DNA from: Actinomycetota bacterium
GTDB lineage: Bacteria; Actinomycetota; Thermoleophilia; Gaiellales; Gaiellaceae
DNA: 45,560 nucleotides
Assembly: GCA_013697275.1 (NCBI GenBank)
Contig: JACCXC010000100.1
Location: forward strand, 1 to 45,560
Direction of reading: 5' to 3'
Shown here one piece after another: positions 7,493 to 15,458 of the stretch (positions are counted from its first letter, which is position 1; each line of letters opens with the position of its first letter). The translations under genes were made by a program, and so were the position numbers. Below the pieces are notes generated by a model. That model was not told where the DNA came from. It searched no databases and saw nothing but the letters and a program-made list of their open reading frames with translations.

Positions 7493-8254
7493 CTAAGGCA
7501 CGGCAGTCACGAGGCCGCCGTCGACCACGAGGTTCTGGCCCGTCACGTAGGAGGCGGCCGGCGAGAGGAGGAAAGCCGCCACGCGAGCCAGCTCGGCTGG
7601 CTCGCCCTGGCGGCCGAGTGGGATCCGCGCCTTCTCGCGCGCGAGGAGGTCCTCGAGCGAGACCCCCTCGGACTCTGAGCGCGCCTTGCCGAGCTCGACG
7701 GTGCGATCCGTCGCGATCCGGCCGGGCGCGAGCCCGTTCACCCGCACGCCGGGAGCAAGATCGCGTGAGAGCGTCTTCACGAGCGACGCGACGCCCGGCC
7801 GCAGAACGTTCGAAGTGTCGAGCCCCGGCATCGGCTCGCGCACCGTCGAGGACGTGATCCAGACGATCGCGGCGCCGTCGGCGAAGCGCGGCACCAGGGC
7901 GCGGAGCAGGCGGATCGGCCCCCGCAGGACAAGGTCGAACGCAGCCTGCCATTCGTCGTCGGCGAGCTCGAGCGCGCGGCCGAAAGGAGGGCCGCCGTGA
8001 TTCAGGAGGACGCCGTGGAGCGGCCCGTCCACCGCTGCCACCACCGTCTCGGCCGCGTCCGGGTCGGCCAGATTGGCCGCCACGGCCGTCGCACCTTCGC
8101 CGAGCTCCTCGGCCGCCCGCTCGAGCGCCTCGCCACCGCGAGAGACGAGGACGACGCGCGCTCCTTCCCGCACGAGCTCCTCCGCGACCGCGCGGCCGAG
8201 CCCCCGGCTCCCCCCGCCAACGACGAACGCGCGCTCCGCGAGGCCCAGGTCCAC
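7493..8254 (-). CDS. Atypical short-chain dehydrogenase/reductase
   Basis: A 253-aa Rossmann protein of the SDR superfamily, closest in pattern to FabG-like proteins. The cofactor motif is G-G-G-S-R-G-L-G instead of T-G-x3-G-I-G, followed by N-H-G-G in place of the usual N-A-G. The catalytic region has the I-T-S-S serines, but the Y-x3-K pair is replaced by S-N-V-L-R, so Tyr and Lys are both absent. The C-terminal segment with V-T-G-Q-N-L-V-V-D-G-G-L is normal. From memory, a described FabG-like SDR subgroup lacks the perfect tetrad, so this is probably not decay. GTG 8254 is the first start in frame. Its stop abuts that of the carboxylase alpha gene. Confidence 0.85.
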   Translation of the reverse strand: MDLGLAERAFVVGGGSRGLGRAVAEELVREGARVVLVSRGGEALERAAEELGEGATAVAANLADPDAAETVVAAVDGPLHGVLLNHGGPPFGRALELADDEWQAAFDLVLRGPIRLLRALVPRFADGAAIVWITSSTVREPMPGLDTSNVLRPGVASLVKTLSRDLAPGVRVNGLAPGRIATDRTVELGKARSESEGVSLEDLLAREKARIPLGRQGEPAELARVAAFLLSPAASYVTGQNLVVDGGLVTAVP

Positions 8255-8293
8255 GAGCGCATCTTCCCAGGGTTGCCCACCCGGACAGTCCCC

Positions 8294-9487
8294 CTAGAGC
8301 GATGCGGGAGCGGCGGCCGTGTCCAGCCGGGCCGATCGCCGCGACGGCGGCAAGAGAAATGTCAGGGCCACGGCGAGGGCTGGTCCCGCGGCCGTGAGGA
8401 GCAAAGCCGTCCGCAGATCGATCGCGTCCGCAACGGCCCCGAGGCTGACCGCCGCGATGCCGCCGAGCCCGATCGCAAAGCCGATCGAAAGGCCCGACGC
8501 CATCCCGACCCGGCCCGGCATGTACTCCTGGCTCATGACGAGGCTGACGCCGAAGGTGCCGATGATCGCCGCACCGCTCAGCACGAGCGCCGCGGCGCCG
8601 ATCCACCCCCCGACGACGACATAGGTGAGGACGAGGGGCGCGGCGGCGGCAAAGCTCCACGTGAGGACGCGGCGACGCCCGCAGCGGTCGGCGAGCGGGC
8701 CGCCCACGAGCGTCCCGAGGGCTCCCGCGAGGAGGAACGCCGCCAGGAGCCGCGTCCCGTAGGCCTCGCTCGAGCCCTGCGCGACCTCCCAGAGCGGCAC
8801 GAAGGTGAAGAGGCCCATGTGAGCGAGACTCCGCAGGCCGATCACGCCGATCAGGAGCGCAAGGCCACGATGCTGGCTCGGGGCGGCCGCGGCCCGCGCC
8901 TCGCGCCCGGTCACGGCCGGCGCGAACTCTCCCAGGTAGCGCAGGGTCACGAGCAGGAAGACCGCGATCGCCAGGCCGGGAACCGCCACGAGCGCACCTC
9001 CCGCGAGCCCGAGGCCGAGGGTGACAATCGCGAACGAGGCCACGAGCGGGCCGAGCGCGAACCCCAGGTTCCCACCGATCGAGAAGAGGGACATGCCGCT
9101 CGCGCGCCGCGCTCCGCTGACGTAGCTCGCGAACTTCGAGCCCTCAGGGTGGTACGCGGCGACGCCGAGGCCCGAGACGAGCACGGCCACGAGCAGGAGC
9201 GGATAGCTCGGCGCCACGGTCGCCGCTGCCATCCCCAAGCCCGCGAGGACTACGCCCAGCGGGAGGAGCCAGAGCGCGCCGCGCGCGTCCGACCAGAGGC
9301 CGAACGCCGGCTGGACGATCGAGGAGCTGATCGTCGCGGCGAGCACGAGCGAGGCTGCCATCGTGTACGAGAGGTCGAACTTCACGACCAGGTAGGGCAG
9401 GAGCGCCGGGAGCGCGCCCTGGGCCAGATCGGCCGCAAGATGCCCCGAAGACAGCGCAGCCATGGCCTTCCGGTCGACTCCCCTCAC
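8294..9487 (-). CDS. MFS transporter, fosmidomycin-resistance (Fsr)-like
   Basis: A 397-aa major facilitator with about 12 hydrophobic segments. The N-terminal G-H-L-x2-D-x3-G-x-L-P pattern in the first helix and the S-x4-Q-P-x-F-G-x-W-S-D segment before the first loop resemble the Fsr group of drug exporters. GTG at 9487 is preceded by TAGCAT with 6 bp between and no ribosome-binding site, which supports that start over the internal ATG at 9463. It reads in the same direction as the SDR 39 bp downstream, so they may share a transcript. The exported compound cannot be predicted. Confidence 0.85.
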   Translation of the reverse strand: MRGVDRKAMAALSSGHLAADLAQGALPALLPYLVVKFDLSYTMAASLVLAATISSSIVQPAFGLWSDARGALWLLPLGVVLAGLGMAAATVAPSYPLLLVAVLVSGLGVAAYHPEGSKFASYVSGARRASGMSLFSIGGNLGFALGPLVASFAIVTLGLGLAGGALVAVPGLAIAVFLLVTLRYLGEFAPAVTGREARAAAAPSQHRGLALLIGVIGLRSLAHMGLFTFVPLWEVAQGSSEAYGTRLLAAFLLAGALGTLVGGPLADRCGRRRVLTWSFAAAAPLVLTYVVVGGWIGAAALVLSGAAIIGTFGVSLVMSQEYMPGRVGMASGLSIGFAIGLGGIAAVSLGAVADAIDLRTALLLTAAGPALAVALTFLLPPSRRSARLDTAAAPASL

Positions 9488-9493
9488 GGGGCG

Positions 9494-9499
9494 ATGCTA
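9494..9499 (-). promoter_or_regulatory. Candidate -10 box, leaderless start of the Fsr-like transporter
   Basis: TAGCAT on the minus strand lies 6 bp before GTG 9487, with no Shine-Dalgarno sequence. Confidence 0.45.
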
Positions 9500-9528
9500 G
9501 CCGGGCCCGTGCGGCCGGAGTCCTGGTC

Positions 9529-9741
9529 CTACGCCGTGGCGTAGTGGGCGATCAACGCCCGCGCGATCTGCTGATGGAGGTCGACGATTGCGCGACGGTT
9601 TCGCTCGAGTTCCATCGACGGGCCACTCTTCCGGAGCTCTTCGCGCTCGCGTAGGAGCCCCCCAAGATCGTCTTGGAGGGCTCCTAGCGGGAGAGGGTGC
9701 CCGCGAGGGGACGCGGGCGGAGAGGGTAGAGCAGCGCTCAT
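9529..9741 (-). CDS. Small helical hypothetical protein
   Basis: A 70-aa reading frame from ATG 9741 at the end of a longer open frame that runs antisense to the aminopeptidase. The upstream part looks like a shadow, but this end lies outside any other gene. The N-terminus is Pro-rich. From about residue 20 onward it has a charged helical pattern with heptad-like Leu/Ile spacing (D-D-L-G-G-L-L-R-E-R-E, then A-I-V-D-L-H-Q-Q-I-A-R-A-L-I). I do not recognise the family. It fills most of the gap between the transporter and the aminopeptidase, which otherwise holds only the aminopeptidase promoter. Confidence 0.5.
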   Translation of the reverse strand: MSAALPSPPASPRGHPLPLGALQDDLGGLLREREELRKSGPSMELERNRRAIVDLHQQIARALIAHYATA

Positions 9742-9812
9742 AGCGCAGTCCGTCCATCGGCGAAGCCGCCGCAGGGCTTGAGTGCCCACAAAGGGTGATT
9801 TCGGCGTTCGGC

Positions 9813-9818
9813 TAGCAT
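9813..9818 (+). promoter_or_regulatory. Candidate -10 box of the aminopeptidase gene
   Basis: TAGCAT lies 10 bp before ATG 9829. The intervening bases are pyrimidine-rich and contain no ribosome-binding site, so the leader would be only a few nucleotides long. Confidence 0.35.
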
Positions 9819-9828
9819 CCCCTCCTCC

Positions 9829-11322
9829 ATGCAGGTCGACGTCGTCGAGACCGCACCGCGCGACGTCGAGGCAGACGTCCTGGGCTTCGCCGTCCCCGAG
9901 CCGACCGAGCTCCCGGCGGCGGTACAGCAGCTCGACGAACTCGTGAACGGCAGGCTCACGCACCTCGTCGAGGACGGCGAGCTGACGGGCTCGCGGGGCG
10001 CGGTCACGCTCGTCCACACGATCGGCGAGCTCGCGGCTCATCGACTCGCCGCGGCCGGAGTCGGGCCGGCGGCCGAGCTCGACGCCGACGCGGTGAGAGC
10101 GGCCGCGGCTTCCGTCGCCGCCAAGACAGGTCTCACAGGCGGGCGGACCGTGGCGTGGCTTCTCGCCGACGACGGCCTGCCGCTCGCCGAGGAGGCGCGG
10201 GCCGCGGTCGAAGGCATCCTGCTCGGCCGCTACGACGCCGGGCGCTGGAAGACGAACGGGATGCCGCCGACGCCGGTCGAACGGATCGTCCTCTGCGGAC
10301 GCGGCGCGAAGGCGGTCGCGGAAGAGGCGCGCGAGGCCGCCGTCGTGGCCGGCTGGGCCAATCGCTGCCGCGACATCGTCAACGCGCCGCCCAACGAGCT
10401 CACACCGGTGCGCCTGGCCGGGTTCGCCGAGGAGGTGGCAGGTGGCTCGAGGGCGCTCACCGTGGAGACGCTCGGCCCCGGGGAGATCGAGGCGGCCGGG
10501 ATGGGCGCATTCGCAGCGGTTGCACAGGGAAGCGAGAACGAGCCGCGGCTCATCCGGCTCGCGTACGAGCCTGAGCGGCCGGTGCGCGCGGACGTCGTGC
10601 TCGGCCTCGTCGGGAAGGCGCTCACTTTCGACGCGGGCGGGCTCTCGCTGAAGCCGGCCGACGGGATGGACGAGATGAAGTCGGACATGGGCGGGGGCGC
10701 AGCCGTCCTTGCCGCCGTCGGCGCGATCGCGGAGCTTGGGCTCCCCGTCCGCATCCTCGCCGTCGTACCGGCCTGCGAGAACATGCCCGGAGGGCACGCC
10801 TACCGCCCCGGCGACATCCTGACCGCGGCGAACGGCAAGACGATCGAGGTGACGAACACCGACGCGGAGGGCCGCCTCATCCTGGCCGACGCCCTCTGGT
10901 ACGCGCGCGAGGAGGGCGCGACCCACCTACTCGACCTGGCCACGCTGACCGGGACGATCGTCGTTGCGATGGGCGACTTCTACGCCGGTCTCTTCGGAAG
11001 CGATCCTGACTGGGTCGGCGAGGTACAGGCGGCCGCGGACGCGAGCGGCGATCACGCCTGGACGATGCCGCTCCATCGTTCTTACCGCCGCTTCCTCGAC
11101 TCGGAGTTCGCCGACGTGAAGAACTGCCCGGACAAGAAGCGCGGCTCCTCGATCATCGCCGCCCTCTTCCTGCAGGAGTTCGCGGGCGAGGGGCCCTGGG
11201 CGCACCTCGACATCGCCGGCACGGCGTACATCGACCGGGCTCGAGACCCGTTCCCGCGGATGGGCGCAACCGGCTACGGCGTGCGTCTCCTCGCCGCCCT
11301 CGCCCGCCGCCTCTCCGCGTGA
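9829..11322 (+). CDS. pepA: Leucyl aminopeptidase (M17)
   Basis: A 497-aa cytosolic di-metal aminopeptidase that removes N-terminal residues from peptides. The catalytic domain carries the full metal site: K263 and D268 in G-K-A-L-T-F-D-A-G-G, K275, D286 in K-S-D-M-G-G-G, and D345, E347, R349 in the signature N-T-D-A-E-G-R-L. The N-terminal macro-like domain covers about residues 1-160. Length is typical for PepA. The stop overlaps the acyl-CoA dehydrogenase GTG by 4 bp (GTGA), so translation is coupled. Its place beside branched-chain acyl-CoA genes fits peptide-derived amino acid catabolism. Confidence 0.95.
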   Translation: MQVDVVETAPRDVEADVLGFAVPEPTELPAAVQQLDELVNGRLTHLVEDGELTGSRGAVTLVHTIGELAAHRLAAAGVGPAAELDADAVRAAAASVAAKTGLTGGRTVAWLLADDGLPLAEEARAAVEGILLGRYDAGRWKTNGMPPTPVERIVLCGRGAKAVAEEAREAAVVAGWANRCRDIVNAPPNELTPVRLAGFAEEVAGGSRALTVETLGPGEIEAAGMGAFAAVAQGSENEPRLIRLAYEPERPVRADVVLGLVGKALTFDAGGLSLKPADGMDEMKSDMGGGAAVLAAVGAIAELGLPVRILAVVPACENMPGGHAYRPGDILTAANGKTIEVTNTDAEGRLILADALWYAREEGATHLLDLATLTGTIVVAMGDFYAGLFGSDPDWVGEVQAAADASGDHAWTMPLHRSYRRFLDSEFADVKNCPDKKRGSSIIAALFLQEFAGEGPWAHLDIAGTAYIDRARDPFPRMGATGYGVRLLAALARRLSA

Positions 11323-12452
11323 ACTACGACCTCTCGGAGGAGCACGCGCTCCTGCGCCGGACAGTCCGCGAGTTCGCGGAGCAGCGGATCGCCCCGGTCG
11401 CGGAGGAGCTCGACCGCGAGCACCGCTTTCCGTACGAGATCGTCGCCGAGCTCGCGGAGCTGGGGCTCATGGGCATCCCGATCCCCGAGGAGTACGGCGG
11501 CTCGGGAGGCGACACGCTCGGCTATGCGCTCTCGATCGAGGAGCTGACCCGGATCGACTCGTCGGTGGCGATCACGGTCGCCGCCCACACATCGCTCGGC
11601 ACGATGCCGATCCTCCTCTACGGATCGGAGGAGCAGAAACGCAAGTGGCTCCCCGATCTCGCCTCTGGGAGAAAGCTCGGCGCCTTCGGTCTGACCGAGC
11701 CCGATGCCGGCTCCGACGCGGGCGCGGCGCAGACCCGCGCGGACCTGCGCGACGGGCACTGGGTCGTGAACGGCTCCAAGATCTTCATCACGAACGCAGG
11801 CACGGACATCTCGGGGTGCGTGACGATCGCCGCGCGCACCAGCGCGGACGAGGTCTCGAACGTGATCGTCCCGAACGGCACGCCCGGATACGACATCTCC
11901 GCGCCGCTGGAGAAGATGGGCTGGAACGCCTCCGACACGCGCGAGCTCTCGTTCGTCGACTGCACCGTCCCCGAGGGAAACCTGCTCGGGCCGCGCGGCC
12001 AGGGCTTCCGCCAGTTCCTGGAGATTCTCGACGGTGGCCGGATCTCCGTTGCCGCAATGGGCGTCGGCCTTGCGCAGGGAGCGTACGAGCAGGCCCTCGG
12101 CTACGCCCGGGAGCGAGAGCAGTTCGGGCGGCCGATCGCCAAGCTCCAGGCCGTCTCCTTCAAGCTCGCCGACATGGCGACGGAGATCGAGGCGGGCCGG
12201 CAGCTCGTATACAAGGCTGCGTGGCTCAAAGATCAGGGCCGACCCTTCGGCCAGGAGGCCGCGATGGCGAAGCTCTACACCGGGATCCTCTCGAACCGCG
12301 TCGTCAACGAAGCGCTGCAGATCCACGGAGGGTACGGCTACATGGAGGAGTACCCGATCGCCCGCTTCTACCGAGACCAGAAGGTCCTCGAGATCGGTGA
12401 GGGGACGAACGAGGTGCAGCGGATGGTGATCGCCCGCCACCTCGGCCTCTAG
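11319..12452 (+). CDS. Acyl-CoA dehydrogenase
   Basis: A 377-aa FAD acyl-CoA dehydrogenase that introduces the alpha-beta double bond into an acyl-CoA and feeds electrons to ETF. Family segments are L-T-E-P-D-A-G-S-D (about 124-132), N-G-S-K-I-F-I-T-N-A-G (about 150-160) and the C-terminal Q-I-H-G-G-Y-G-Y. The catalytic base is in the short-chain position, E361 in G-E-G-T-N-E-V-Q; classical isovaleryl-CoA dehydrogenases carry it elsewhere and lack Glu here. So although it lies with leucine genes, straight-chain or short branched substrates are as likely as isovaleryl-CoA. It is coupled to pepA by a GTGA overlap. Confidence 0.92.
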   Translation: MNYDLSEEHALLRRTVREFAEQRIAPVAEELDREHRFPYEIVAELAELGLMGIPIPEEYGGSGGDTLGYALSIEELTRIDSSVAITVAAHTSLGTMPILLYGSEEQKRKWLPDLASGRKLGAFGLTEPDAGSDAGAAQTRADLRDGHWVVNGSKIFITNAGTDISGCVTIAARTSADEVSNVIVPNGTPGYDISAPLEKMGWNASDTRELSFVDCTVPEGNLLGPRGQGFRQFLEILDGGRISVAAMGVGLAQGAYEQALGYAREREQFGRPIAKLQAVSFKLADMATEIEAGRQLVYKAAWLKDQGRPFGQEAAMAKLYTGILSNRVVNEALQIHGGYGYMEEYPIARFYRDQKVLEIGEGTNEVQRMVIARHLGL

Positions 12453-12462
12453 TCACTGGCGC

Positions 12463-12503
12463 TAGGCTGCCGGGCGCAGCAAGCTCGCCATTCTCCGAGG
12501 AGG
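12463..12503 (+). promoter_or_regulatory. Promoter and ribosome-binding site of the protease gene
   Basis: TAGGCT at 12463-12468 is a candidate -10. A strong purine-rich site, GAGGAGGG, at about 12496-12503 precedes TTG 12512 by about 8 bp and supports that start. Confidence 0.45.
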
Positions 12504-12511
12504 GATTCATT

Positions 12512-13264
12512 TTGCAGAAGCTCGTCGCTCTTGCGGCGCTCACGTTGGCAATCGCGGCATTCGCGGCCTCTCCCGCCGGCGCGATCACGTACGGCCAGCC
12601 CGACACGCAGAACCGCTACCCCTACGTCGGCGCGCTCGTCGGGACGTTCGACGGCCAGACGTACGCGTACTGCTCGGGGACGCTCATCTCCTCGACCGTC
12701 TTCCTGACGGCCGCCCACTGCGACATCGGAACCGGGACGGCTTGCGTCACCTTCGATGCCCAGTACACGTCGCGCTCGAAGCTCTACTGCGGCGAGTTCA
12801 TCGCCCATCCCGACTACCGCCAGTCGCAGTCGAACCCGAACGACGTTGCGGTGATCGTCTTCTCCAAGCCGATCCGGGGCATCCAGCCGGCGAGGATCGC
12901 CGAACCTGGCCTGCTCGACCGGATGAAGGCGGACGGAACGCTCAACCAGTCGACCGCCTTCACCTCGGTCGGGTACGGCGCCCAGGAGCCCGGCCACAAG
13001 AACGAGCTCACGTATCTCGACCGTCGCGAGTACGCGGTCGGGTACTTCAATGCGCTCGGCCCGGGCTACCTGCGCGTCTCGCAGAACCCGGCCACCGGGA
13101 GCGGCGGCACCTGCTACGGCGACTCGGGCGGCCCGGTCTTTCTCGGGAGCACGAATATCGTCGTGGCGATCACGACGACGGGCGACATGTTCTGTCACTC
13201 GACGAACGTCGACCAGCGCATCGACATCCCGTCGGTTCAGCAGTTCCTCGCACAGTACGTCTAG
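12512..13264 (+). CDS. Secreted trypsin-like serine protease (S1)
   Basis: A 250-aa chymotrypsin-fold protease with an N-terminal signal peptide of about 24 residues ending in A-G-A. The catalytic triad is complete: H69 in T-A-A-H-C, D111 in N-D-V-A-V-I and S205 in G-D-S-G-G-P. Cys pairs at 54/70 and near 201/228 match conserved S1 disulfides. There is no long propeptide: the mature end begins at about I-T-Y-G, where trypsins have I-V-G-G, so activation may follow directly from signal removal. TTG start with a strong ribosome-binding site. A perfect hairpin follows the stop. Confidence 0.92.
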   Translation: MQKLVALAALTLAIAAFAASPAGAITYGQPDTQNRYPYVGALVGTFDGQTYAYCSGTLISSTVFLTAAHCDIGTGTACVTFDAQYTSRSKLYCGEFIAHPDYRQSQSNPNDVAVIVFSKPIRGIQPARIAEPGLLDRMKADGTLNQSTAFTSVGYGAQEPGHKNELTYLDRREYAVGYFNALGPGYLRVSQNPATGSGGTCYGDSGGPVFLGSTNIVVAITTTGDMFCHSTNVDQRIDIPSVQQFLAQYV

Positions 13265-13271
13265 CGACCGA

Positions 13272-13301
13272 GCCCGCCCCGCCGATCCCGGCGGGGCGGG
13301 C
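13272..13301. terminator. Bidirectional GC hairpin terminator
   Basis: Perfect 12-bp arms (13272-13283 and 13290-13301) around a 6-nt GATCCC loop, with partial pairing beyond. It lies between the convergent protease (stop 13264) and threonine dehydratase (stop 13307) genes. There is no U tract. Confidence 0.85.
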
Positions 13302-13306
13302 TTCGG

Positions 13307-14506
13307 CTAGCGCATCCGCTCGGCCTCGTAACCCCACTCTCGTAGGCGCTCGAGCATCTCGAGGCATTGCTGCTCGTCGCGCGTCTGAAGGGTCAGCTCG
13401 ACCGCGGTCTGAGCCGGCTTGACGCGCAGCCCCTCCCGCTGGTGCTGCACCGCGATCACGTTCACGCGCTCCTCCGCGATCAGCGCGAGGAGCTTGGCGA
13501 GGCCGCCGGGGCGATCCTGGACGTACGTCCGCAGCACCAGGAACCTTCCCGCCTGTGTCAGCGAGTAGCGGGCGACCTCGATCAGAAGGCTCGCGTCGAT
13601 GTTCCCGCCCGAGAGAAGTGCGAGCGCGCTACCGCGGCCCTGCACCTTCCCGGCGAGGAGGGCGGCCACCGAGGCGGCTCCGGCGCCCTCGACGACGAGT
13701 TTGACGCGCTCGAGGAGGAGAACGATCCCGTCGGCGATCTCGTCGTCGCTCACGGAGACGAGGTCGTCGAGTCGCTCGCGGAGGATCTCCTGCGTCAGCT
13801 CGCCCGGCTGCTTGACGGCGATCCCGTCGGCGATCGTGTAGCCCGCTCCTCCGCCCACGACGAGCGGCGCGCAGTTCGCGGCTTGAACCCCTATCACCTG
13901 AATCTCCGGCCGCACTTCCTTGAGCGCGATCGCGATCCCCGCTGCCAGCCCTCCGCCGCCGACCGGGACGATCACGGCCTCGACGTCCGGCAGCTGGTCG
14001 GCGAGCTCGAGTCCGAGCGTGCCCTGGCCGGCGATGACGACCTCGTCTTCGAATGCGTGCACGAGGGTCGCACCGGCCTCTACTCGCTCCCGAGCGGCCT
14101 CCTGCGCCTCGTCGTAGCCCGAGCCCGCGAGCACGACCTCCGCCCCGTAGCTCCGCGTCGCGTCCACCTTTGCCATGGGGGCGTCCTCCGGCATGAAGAT
14201 CGTGGAGCTGACCCCGACCTCGCGTGCGGCCCAGGCAACGGCCTGGCCATGGTTTCCGGCGCTCGCCGCCACGACCCCGGCTTCCCGCTCGTCGGGCGAC
14301 AGACTCGCGAGCTTGTTGACGGCGCCACGCACCTTAAACGAGCCGGTGCGTTGTAGGTTCTCGGCCTTGAGGAAGACGGGACGACCCGTCAGGCGCCCGA
14401 GCGTCTCGGACGAATAGACGGGCGTGACGCGCGCAACCCCGGCGATGCGGGCGCGCGCCGCCTGGATCTCAGCGAGTGTCGGGCCTGTTCGTGTCGGAAT
14501 CGCCAA
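13307..14506 (-). CDS. ilvA: Threonine ammonia-lyase with ACT domain
   Basis: A 399-aa PLP enzyme of fold type II converting threonine (or serine) to the 2-oxo acid and ammonia, the first step towards isoleucine. The PLP Lys is K58 in S-F-K-V-R-G-A, followed by S-A-G-N-H-G-Q and the phosphate-binding G-G-G-G-L. An ACT-type regulatory domain fills about residues 320-399, suggesting allosteric control by amino acids. I chose TTG 14506 over the upstream GTG 14533 because GGAGAAGG (14516-14523) lies 9 bp before it. The start lies inside the end of meaB, so the two genes are coupled. The catabolic and biosynthetic forms cannot be told apart here. Confidence 0.93.
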   Translation of the reverse strand: MAIPTRTGPTLAEIQAARARIAGVARVTPVYSSETLGRLTGRPVFLKAENLQRTGSFKVRGAVNKLASLSPDEREAGVVAASAGNHGQAVAWAAREVGVSSTIFMPEDAPMAKVDATRSYGAEVVLAGSGYDEAQEAARERVEAGATLVHAFEDEVVIAGQGTLGLELADQLPDVEAVIVPVGGGGLAAGIAIALKEVRPEIQVIGVQAANCAPLVVGGGAGYTIADGIAVKQPGELTQEILRERLDDLVSVSDDEIADGIVLLLERVKLVVEGAGAASVAALLAGKVQGRGSALALLSGGNIDASLLIEVARYSLTQAGRFLVLRTYVQDRPGGLAKLLALIAEERVNVIAVQHQREGLRVKPAQTAVELTLQTRDEQQCLEMLERLREWGYEAERMR

Positions 14507-15458
14507 CGTGGAACACCTTCTCCAGGATCTCACGCACTGCGCTCAGCGGGTCGAGGCGCCTCCCTTTCACCTCGTCGAGCACGCGCCCGAGCTCCGCGTC
14601 GTCTGCAACCGCGTGCTCCAGGTGAGATCTTGCCCGCGCGCTCGCGACGGCGAACACCTCTCCTGCCAGGTTCGTTGCGCGGCGCGCCTCGAGGCGCCCG
14701 TCTTCGTCCAGGTATGCGCGGTGCTCCGCGATCCGGCCCCAGAGCTCGTCGATGCCTTCCTCCTGCACGGCCTCGGTCAGCACGATCGGCGGGGACCAAT
14801 CGCGCTCGGCGTCGAGGGAGAGGATCGAGCGCACTTCGTTCACCATCGTCTTCGCGGCCGGATGATCCCGCTTGTTCACGACGATCACGTCGGGGATCTC
14901 CATGATTCCCGCTTTCAGCGCCTGGATCGAATCCCCCGAGCCCGGCATGAGCGCGAGCACGACCGTGTCGGCGATGCCGACGATCTCCACCTCACTCTGG
15001 CCTGTACCAACCGTTTCGACGAAGAGGATGTCCTTGCCGGCCGCGTCCAGGATCAGAGCGGCCTGTAGCGTCGTCTCGGCGAGCCCGCCGAGGTGACCGC
15101 GGGTTCCCATGGAGCGGATGAACACGTCGGGGTCGAGGAAGTGATCGGCGAGCCGGATGCGGTCTCCGAGAAGCGCACCGGACGTGTATGGGCTGGACGG
15201 GTCGACCGAGATCACCCCGACCGTCTTCCCCGCGCTTCGCACGCGGCGGATGAGCGCGCTCACCAGGCTCGACTTCCCGACACCCGGCGGACCTGTCATG
15301 CCGATCACGTACGCCTTTCCGGTCTCGGGATAGACATCCCGCACGAGCTCGTAGGCGAGCGGGTTGCCGTTCTCGACCAGCGTGATCGCCCGTGCGAGCG
15401 CGCGGCGATCGCCGGCGCGGACGCCCTCGACGAGGGTCGCGCGGCCCCAGGTCGCCAC
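14469..15458 (-). CDS. meaB: Methylmalonyl-CoA mutase-associated GTPase MeaB
   Basis: A 329-aa G3E-family P-loop GTPase that chaperones cobalamin loading and protects methylmalonyl-CoA mutase (or a related acyl-CoA mutase). The Walker A loop G-P-P-G-V-G-K-S is at 56-63. Next come the D-P-S-S-P switch region, the E-T-V-G-T-G-Q-S-E segment and the V-N-K-R-D base-recognition motif. The GTG start shares one base with the MFS stop (TAGTG), and its end overlaps the ilvA start. No mutase gene lies in the window, so its client must be encoded elsewhere. Confidence 0.94.
   Translation of the reverse strand: MATWGRATLVEGVRAGDRRALARAITLVENGNPLAYELVRDVYPETGKAYVIGMTGPPGVGKSSLVSALIRRVRSAGKTVGVISVDPSSPYTSGALLGDRIRLADHFLDPDVFIRSMGTRGHLGGLAETTLQAALILDAAGKDILFVETVGTGQSEVEIVGIADTVVLALMPGSGDSIQALKAGIMEIPDVIVVNKRDHPAAKTMVNEVRSILSLDAERDWSPPIVLTEAVQEEGIDELWGRIAEHRAYLDEDGRLEARRATNLAGEVFAVASARARSHLEHAVADDAELGRVLDEVKGRRLDPLSAVREILEKVFHVGDSDTNRPDTR

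Noticed and set aside
9742-10926. Upstream part of the minus-strand open frame ending at 9529
   Set aside because: It is antisense to pepA, with shadow composition; only the last 70 codons outside pepA look real.
11274-12440. 388-codon frame antisense to the acyl-CoA dehydrogenase
   Set aside because: Mirror of a conserved gene, with no domain pattern.
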